Assembly: GCF_008704395.1 (NCBI RefSeq) | Contig: NZ_CP023695.1 | Span: forward strand, 4,154,001-4,218,000 | DNA from: Streptomyces alboniger | GTDB taxonomy: Bacteria; Actinomycetota; Actinomycetes; Streptomycetales; Streptomycetaceae | DNA: 64,000 nucleotides | Direction: 5' to 3' | Part shown: in pieces, positions 59,947-64,000 of the stretch | How the letters are laid out: every line of letters starts with the position of its first letter | Numbering within the stretch: position 1 is the stretch's first letter | Program-made: the position numbers and the translations under genes | The notes under the pieces: generated by a model | Seen by the model: only the letters and a program-made list of their open reading frames with translations | Database searches by the model: none | What the model was told of the DNA's origin: nothing

Positions 59947-61437
59947 TCAGCTCCCCGTGCGCCGCAGCAGGCAGCCGAGGGTGCGCAGCAGGATGCAGAG
60001 GTCCTGCCAGAAGGACCAGCTGTCGATGTAGGCGTTGTCGAAGCGGCACCGGTCCTCGATGGAGGTGTCCCCGCGCAGGCCGTGGATCTGGGCGAGCCCG
60101 GTGATGCCGGTCGGCATCCGGTGCCGTCGCGCGTAGTCCGGATAGGTCTGACTGAACTGCGCGACGAAGAAGGGGCGTTCGGGGCGCGGCCCGACCAGGC
60201 TCATGTCGCCGCGCAGGACGTTCCACAGCTGCGGCAGTTCGTCCAGCGAGGTGCTGCGCAGGAAGCGGCAGAAGGCGTTCATCCGCTGCTCGTCGGCGAC
60301 GGTCCACCGCGTCGCCGACTCCTGCGGGTCGGCCGGCCGGTGGGTACGGAACTTCAGCAGGGTGAACAGGCGCCCGTCCTTGCCGACGCGCTCCTGACGG
60401 AAGATCACGCCGGGTCCTTCCACGGCCCGCAGCACCAGCGCGCAGCCCGCCAGCACCGGCGCGGCCACCAGCAGCAGTACCCCGGCGACCGTGATGTCCA
60501 GCAGCCGTTTGCCCACGCTCGTCCCGCGGGGCCCGGCGACCGTCAGCGGCCGGCAGGAGAACCCGGCCACGTACCGGTGGGCCCCCTCCCGGGCCGGGCC
60601 GAGTTCGGCGTGGCGCGGGCCGGTCTCCCAGAGGTCGCAGCCGAGGCCGGTCAGCACCGGCAGCAGGCCCGCGAGCCCGGGTCCGCCGCCGGGGAGCAGC
60701 AGCACGGCCCGTACGTCGTTCTGGATCACCGCCCGATGGAGTTCGTCCTCCGTGCCGAGCACCGGCAGTTCGGGAGCGGACCCCTGGCCCTGCTGGTCGG
60801 CCTCGCTCACCAGGCCCACGGGCCGCATGCCGCAGCGGGGGCGCCGCAACAGGGCCGCCGCCACGGCCCGCGCCTCGGCGCGGGGGCCGAGCACCAGCAC
60901 CGGCCGGGGTCTGCGCAGGGCGTCCGCCCGCCGCTGCCAGTGCACCAGGGCGCGCCCGCCGACGACGAGCAGACACTGGGCGGCGCCCACGGTGGCCAGG
61001 TCCGACAGCGGGATCGGGGGCACGGGGGCGGGCAGGGCGGGGGCGAGAGCGATGGTGAGGGCGAGGCCGAGCGCGATCCGCCCGCTCAGCGCGGGGACCT
61101 CGTCGAGGGTGGCGGGCAGTGCCGTGTACGCGTACAGGCGCCCTTGCGCGTTCAGGGTGAGGACGGCGGCGAGCAGGAGGGGTGCCAGGGCGGCGTACCG
61201 GCTCGGCTCGTCGAGCGCGAGCAGGGCGAGCAGTGCGGCGGCGGAGTCGACGGCCACCAGGGCGGCGACCGAGCGGCGGTGGCGGGACGGGCGCCGCGCG
61301 CGTGCCCCGGCCCGCGAACCCTTCGCTCCCCGTGGGGCGATGACGAGGTTTCCGGGCGAGGCGTGGGTGTCCTGCCGTGACGTGGTGTCCTGCCGTGTCG
61401 GACCTGACGAGGAGGCAACGGTTCGTTCCGCACTCAC
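59947..61437 (-). CDS. polyprenyl-phosphate sugar-1-phosphate transferase (WbaP/ExoY-like)
   Basis: A 496-residue initiating enzyme. Four hydrophobic helices and a Rossmann-like CoA-binding-type domain (VLVLGPRAEARAVAAALL) are N-terminal. The catalytic module starts at a helix (RLLDITVAGVLLLVAAPVL) and contains FRQERVGKDGRLFTLLKFRTHR, STSLDELPQLWNVL and DMSLVGPRPERPFF. It loads the first sugar onto undecaprenyl phosphate. GTG start; overlaps the upstream glycosyltransferase gene by four bases. Confidence 0.92.
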   Translation of the reverse strand: MSAERTVASSSGPTRQDTTSRQDTHASPGNLVIAPRGAKGSRAGARARRPSRHRRSVAALVAVDSAAALLALLALDEPSRYAALAPLLLAAVLTLNAQGRLYAYTALPATLDEVPALSGRIALGLALTIALAPALPAPVPPIPLSDLATVGAAQCLLVVGGRALVHWQRRADALRRPRPVLVLGPRAEARAVAAALLRRPRCGMRPVGLVSEADQQGQGSAPELPVLGTEDELHRAVIQNDVRAVLLLPGGGPGLAGLLPVLTGLGCDLWETGPRHAELGPAREGAHRYVAGFSCRPLTVAGPRGTSVGKRLLDITVAGVLLLVAAPVLAGCALVLRAVEGPGVIFRQERVGKDGRLFTLLKFRTHRPADPQESATRWTVADEQRMNAFCRFLRSTSLDELPQLWNVLRGDMSLVGPRPERPFFVAQFSQTYPDYARRHRMPTGITGLAQIHGLRGDTSIEDRCRFDNAYIDSWSFWQDLCILLRTLGCLLRRTGS

Positions 61438-62576
61438 GTGGTGGTGCACTCCCTGTACTTGGTGGGCGCCACGCCCAGAAGCTCGCGGTACACCACGTCG
61501 ATCGCGTCCGCGGCGCGCCGCGCGTCGTGGTGGTCCAGGACATGCCGCCGGCCCCGCCGGCCGAGCGCGTCGCGCAGGTCTCCGTCCCGCAGCAGGGCGA
61601 CCAGGGCCCGGGCCAGCGCGGCGGGGTCCTCCGGCGGTACGAGGCCGTGGGCGCGGCCGGCCCGCGGCAGGCTCTCCCGTGCGCCGTCCACGTCGGTGAC
61701 GACCACGGGCCGAGCGCAGGCCATGGCCTCCAGCGGCGCCAGGGCCATGCCCTCCCACCGGGAGGGCAGCACCACCACGTCGGCCGCCCGGTACCAGTCG
61801 GCGGCGTCGCCGGCCGCCCCGGCGAACGTCACGGACGCGTCAGCCCCTTCGCGCAGCCGGGCCGCGTCAGGGCCGTCCCCCACCAGCACCAGGCGCGCTC
61901 CCGGCACCCGCGCGGTGACCGACGCCCACGCCCTGAGCAGGACGTCCTGCCCCTTCTGCCGGCACAGCCTGCCCACGCACACCACGAGGGGGGCGCGGGC
62001 GAAGGGGCCGGGCAGCAGCCGGTCGCGGGCCTCCCGTGGGGCGCGGGGCGAGAAGTGGTCCACGTCCACTCCGTTATGGACGACCGTGTAGGAACCGGTG
62101 ATGCCCGCGCGGCGGCCCCTGGCCCGTTCGGCCTCGCTGACGCAGACGATGCGGTCCGTCCAGCGGGCCGCGCGGCGCTCCCAGAGCCGGGCCAGCAGCG
62201 CGGTGCTCCCGCCGACCGCTTCGAAGGACCAGGCGTGCGGCTGGAAGACGGTCGGGATCCGCCCGCGCAAGGCGATCCGCGCGGCGAGCCCGGCCTTGGC
62301 GCTGTGGGCGTGGACGAGGGTGGGCCCGACGGCGTCGACGACGCGGCGCAGCTCCGCCACCTCGACGCGCAGCCGGGGGCCGGGGGAGCGTGACGCCGCC
62401 CAGGGATGCCCGCGCACCCCGCCATCGGCGGCGGCCAGCGCCCGTGGCAGAGGCCCTTCGCCCGGACAGGCCACGTGGACGTCCATCCCCGCTGCCGCCT
62501 GGGCGACGGCCAGATCGGTGACGACCCGCGCCACGCCTCCGTCCACGGGCTGGCTGACGTGCAGGATCCGTGGCAT
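61434..62576 (-). CDS. family 4 glycosyltransferase, first gene of the polysaccharide operon
   Basis: A 380-residue GT-B enzyme. SQPVDGGVARVVTDLAVAQ is the N-terminal loop, VVHNGVDVDHF and PLVVCVGRLCRQKGQDVLL begin the donor half, and SRWEGMALAPLEAMACARPVV is the nucleotide-sugar motif. It heads the run of eight coupled genes that ends at 53214. The ATG at 62574-62576 follows GGAAGG at an 11-base distance. Confidence 0.92.
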   Translation of the reverse strand: MPRILHVSQPVDGGVARVVTDLAVAQAAAGMDVHVACPGEGPLPRALAAADGGVRGHPWAASRSPGPRLRVEVAELRRVVDAVGPTLVHAHSAKAGLAARIALRGRIPTVFQPHAWSFEAVGGSTALLARLWERRAARWTDRIVCVSEAERARGRRAGITGSYTVVHNGVDVDHFSPRAPREARDRLLPGPFARAPLVVCVGRLCRQKGQDVLLRAWASVTARVPGARLVLVGDGPDAARLREGADASVTFAGAAGDAADWYRAADVVVLPSRWEGMALAPLEAMACARPVVVTDVDGARESLPRAGRAHGLVPPEDPAALARALVALLRDGDLRDALGRRGRRHVLDHHDARRAADAIDVVYRELLGVAPTKYRECTTT

Positions 62577-62894
62577 GACGGCGTTGGCCTTCCGACGTGT
62601 GAAGAGCTCTGACCACAGCGGAGATGAGAGGTTCGCATCATTTACGCGAATCTGGCGCGTATGACTGAAATGCCCTAAATAGAAGGGCAACTGTAGCGGC
62701 TGCGAGAGGCCGATCCGTCAACCTGCGTACGTGTGTCGGATCGGTGAAGGGCATGGTGAATCGGCGATCGCGCGCGTGGGGGCCCGCCGCACATCACTCG
62801 TCTGGGCGCACAACTCGGCGTCCGGCTCGGCAGTTGATCCCTGTATACGGGCACCCGGCCCGTACGTCGCACCCTTACCAAGGAGCAGCACTCC
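62577..62894. promoter_or_regulatory. 318-base divergent promoter region: polysaccharide operon and short chaplin 2
   Basis: AT-rich patches (CATCATTTACGC; CCCTAAATAGAAGGGC) lie 50-120 bases before the operon start. GCCC-TAAATAGAA-GGGC (62673-62689) is a small inverted repeat. Toward the chaplin, TTGATCCCTGTATACGG and AAGGAG precede the ATG at 62895. No gene in the gap is convincing. Both transcripts probably start here, so common control is possible. Confidence 0.5.
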
Positions 62895-63134
62895 ATGTCG
62901 CGTACCACCAAGGCTCTCGCCCTGTCCGCCGTTGCCGCCGCCGCCGTGGCCGGAAGCGCGGGTGTCGCTGCCGCCGACGCCGGCGCGCAGGGCGCCGCCA
63001 CCAACTCCCCCGGTGTGATCTCGGGCAACGCCCTCCAGGTGCCGGTCCACATCCCCGTGAACGTCTGCGGCAACTCCATCAACGTCATCGGTCTGCTGAA
63101 CCCGGCGTTCGGCAACACGTGCGTCAACGACTGA
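62895..63134 (+). CDS. short chaplin 2
   Basis: A 79-residue chaplin. Signal peptide ends near VAAADA; the mature domain has NSPGVISGN, VPVHIPVNVCGN and LLNPAFGNTCVND with C58 and C76. Its C-terminus is identical to that of short chaplin 1 over 13 residues. AAGGAGCAGCACTCC precedes the ATG. It is divergent from the polysaccharide operon. Confidence 0.96.
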   Translation: MSRTTKALALSAVAAAAVAGSAGVAAADAGAQGAATNSPGVISGNALQVPVHIPVNVCGNSINVIGLLNPAFGNTCVND

Positions 63135-63150
63135 CGCGTCGTCTGACCTG

Positions 63151-63182
63151 ACGGCCGTCCCCGCAAAAGCGGGGGCGGCCGT
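63151..63182 (+). terminator. terminator after short chaplin 2
   Basis: 14-base arms with one mismatch (63151-63164, 63169-63182) and an AAAA loop, followed by TTTCG. Confidence 0.85.
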
Positions 63183-63340
63183 TTCGCGTGTGTTCCTCAT
63201 TCACGTGGGTTCGGGGAAGTTTGCGGGCCAGGGGTTTCCGTACCGGCCTTGTCTCGTTAGTCCCGGTGAAGTGAGACGACAGGCATAACGATGCCTGAAC
63301 GGTGCTCCCATAGGCGACACGAGTTGCCAAAGAAAGGAAC

Positions 63341-63625
63341 ATGATGAAGGCCCTGAAGGCTGCCGCTGTCCTTGCCGGTTCGATCGCCATCGCCGGTTCC
63401 GCCGCGCCCGCGTTCGCCGGCGGCCTGACGCCCACCAGCCTGAACGGCGGACTTGAGACCCTTGCCGGCCAGTCCCTGCTCGACACCAAGCCGGTGAGCA
63501 CGAACATGCTCGACACCGAGAACAAGAACTCGGTCCTCAACACCGCCACGGACACCGTGGAGGGCCTGAACTCCGGTGGCGGTCCGGCGAAGACGCTCGG
63601 CGGACTCCCCCTCGCCACCCAGTAA
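63341..63625 (+). CDS. small secreted protein
   Basis: A 94-residue protein with a Sec signal peptide (ALKAAAVLAGSIAIAGSAAPAFA). The mature 67 residues are polar, without cysteines, with repeated LLDTK/MLDTE and NSVLNTATDTV patterns. AAAGGAAC precedes the ATG. It lies 206 bases after the chaplin and is likely part of the same surface coat set. I do not recognise the family. Confidence 0.75.
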   Translation: MMKALKAAAVLAGSIAIAGSAAPAFAGGLTPTSLNGGLETLAGQSLLDTKPVSTNMLDTENKNSVLNTATDTVEGLNSGGGPAKTLGGLPLATQ

Positions 63626-63694
63626 CTCCCGCTCCCTCCCCCCTTTCCGCTGCGGTGTATCGACCCGAGCGGAAAAGGGAACACACGACGACGC

Positions 63695-63728
63695 AAGGGC
63701 CGGCCCCCTCTCCCACGGGCCGGCCCTT
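63695..63728 (+). terminator. terminator after the small secreted protein
   Basis: 11-base arms AAGGGCCGGCC (63695-63705) and GGCCGGCCCTT (63718-63728), followed by TCGCG. Confidence 0.75.
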
Positions 63729-63787
63729 TCGCGTGCCCGCGCGTCATCGGATTTCGTCGAATGACCCCATCGTGTGATGGAGGCCCC

Positions 63788-63806
63788 GCGATCGGCCAAT
63801 TGGGTG
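63788..63806. promoter_or_regulatory. copy of the rodlin-type promoter element
   Basis: Matches 16 of 19 bases of the element at 48653-48671 upstream of rodlin 1, in the opposite orientation relative to the downstream gene. It sits 46 bases before the gene at 63852. Core is GGCCAATTGGG. Confidence 0.4.
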
Positions 63807-63851
63807 ACAGCTGAGGGAAATAAGAACCACGGCGTCTATACGGTTCCCCTC

Positions 63852-64000
63852 ATGACCTCAACATCCAGCGAACAGCGCCCCTTCCAAGCAACTGACCTCG
63901 GAACCCTGGCTGTTCTTCCCTGGAGCGGCGAACACCCCGACGAGGAGGCGGACATGCCCTTCCTCCTCGCCTACTCCCTGGGCGACACGGAGGGCGGGCC
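63852..64000 (+). CDS. unidentified gene, cut by the window end
   Basis: The frame is open from ATG 63852 to the last base (49 codons). The visible part reads EQRPFQATDLGTLAVLPWSG, EHPDEEADMPFLLAYSLGD, with no signal peptide. No family is recognised. It has its own promoter-like upstream region. Confidence 0.45.
   Translation, partial: MTSTSSEQRPFQATDLGTLAVLPWSGEHPDEEADMPFLLAYSLGDTEGG

Noticed and set aside
1..64000. CRISPR array, transposase or prophage
   Set aside because: No regularly spaced repeats, transposase motifs, integrase or phage structural genes were found on either strand.

Overview
The window is a high-GC actinobacterial chromosome segment, almost certainly Streptomyces. Support comes from the strong G/C third-position bias, many GTG/TTG starts, and above all genes made only by spore-forming streptomycetes: three rodlins and three chaplins. 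The order purA ... YbaB-recR-DUF5063-ask-asd and the pyrE/fba plus kynurenine block recall, from memory, the S. coelicolor core region around SCO3614-SCO3650. No tRNA, rRNA, CRISPR array or insertion sequence was seen.

Layout. 1-5,820: end of a CoxG-like SRPBCC membrane protein, aldose epimerase, pyrE, class II fructose-bisphosphate aldolase, DUF3151, an old yellow enzyme and a CGNR regulator. 6,001-9,080: tryptophan-to-anthranilate genes (kynA, kynU, an alpha/beta hydrolase likely acting as the formamidase). 9,255-16,913: NarL-type two-component pair, cytochrome P450, drug-exporter-like ABC pair with a divergent MarR/GbsR regulator, and a degenerate diacylglycerol-kinase-like protein. 17,107-24,113: purA, a very large membrane-tethered type I periplasmic-binding-like protein, a small membrane protein and a receptor Ser/Thr kinase. 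24,194-29,990: MarR and DJ-1 proteins, a small secreted protein, DUF4956-VTC pair, OmpR-type two-component system and a frameshifted secreted-protein gene. 30,189-46,892: class III aminotransferase, GntR regulator coupled to a giant glycosyltransferase, SLATT protein, ybaB-recR-DUF5063, ask-asd, sigma factor with a membrane partner, SURF1, S9 peptidase, methyltransferase.

46,936-64,000: after a GNAT gene and a secreted-protein gene comes a cell-surface island. It holds three rodlins, one short chaplin and one long LAETG chaplin. Next is a GH26-like secreted glycosidase, convergent with an eight-gene, translationally coupled minus-strand exopolysaccharide operon: two glycosyltransferases, a polyprenyl-phosphate sugar transferase, a Wzy/WaaL-like ligase-polymerase, a MurJ-like flippase, a NodB deacetylase, a Wzz-like protein and a CelD/FemAB-like acyltransferase. 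A second short chaplin, a small secreted protein and the start of an unidentified gene follow. The amyloid coat genes therefore bracket a complete-looking polysaccharide assembly line. My main hypothesis is that they work together to build the aerial-hypha or spore surface matrix.
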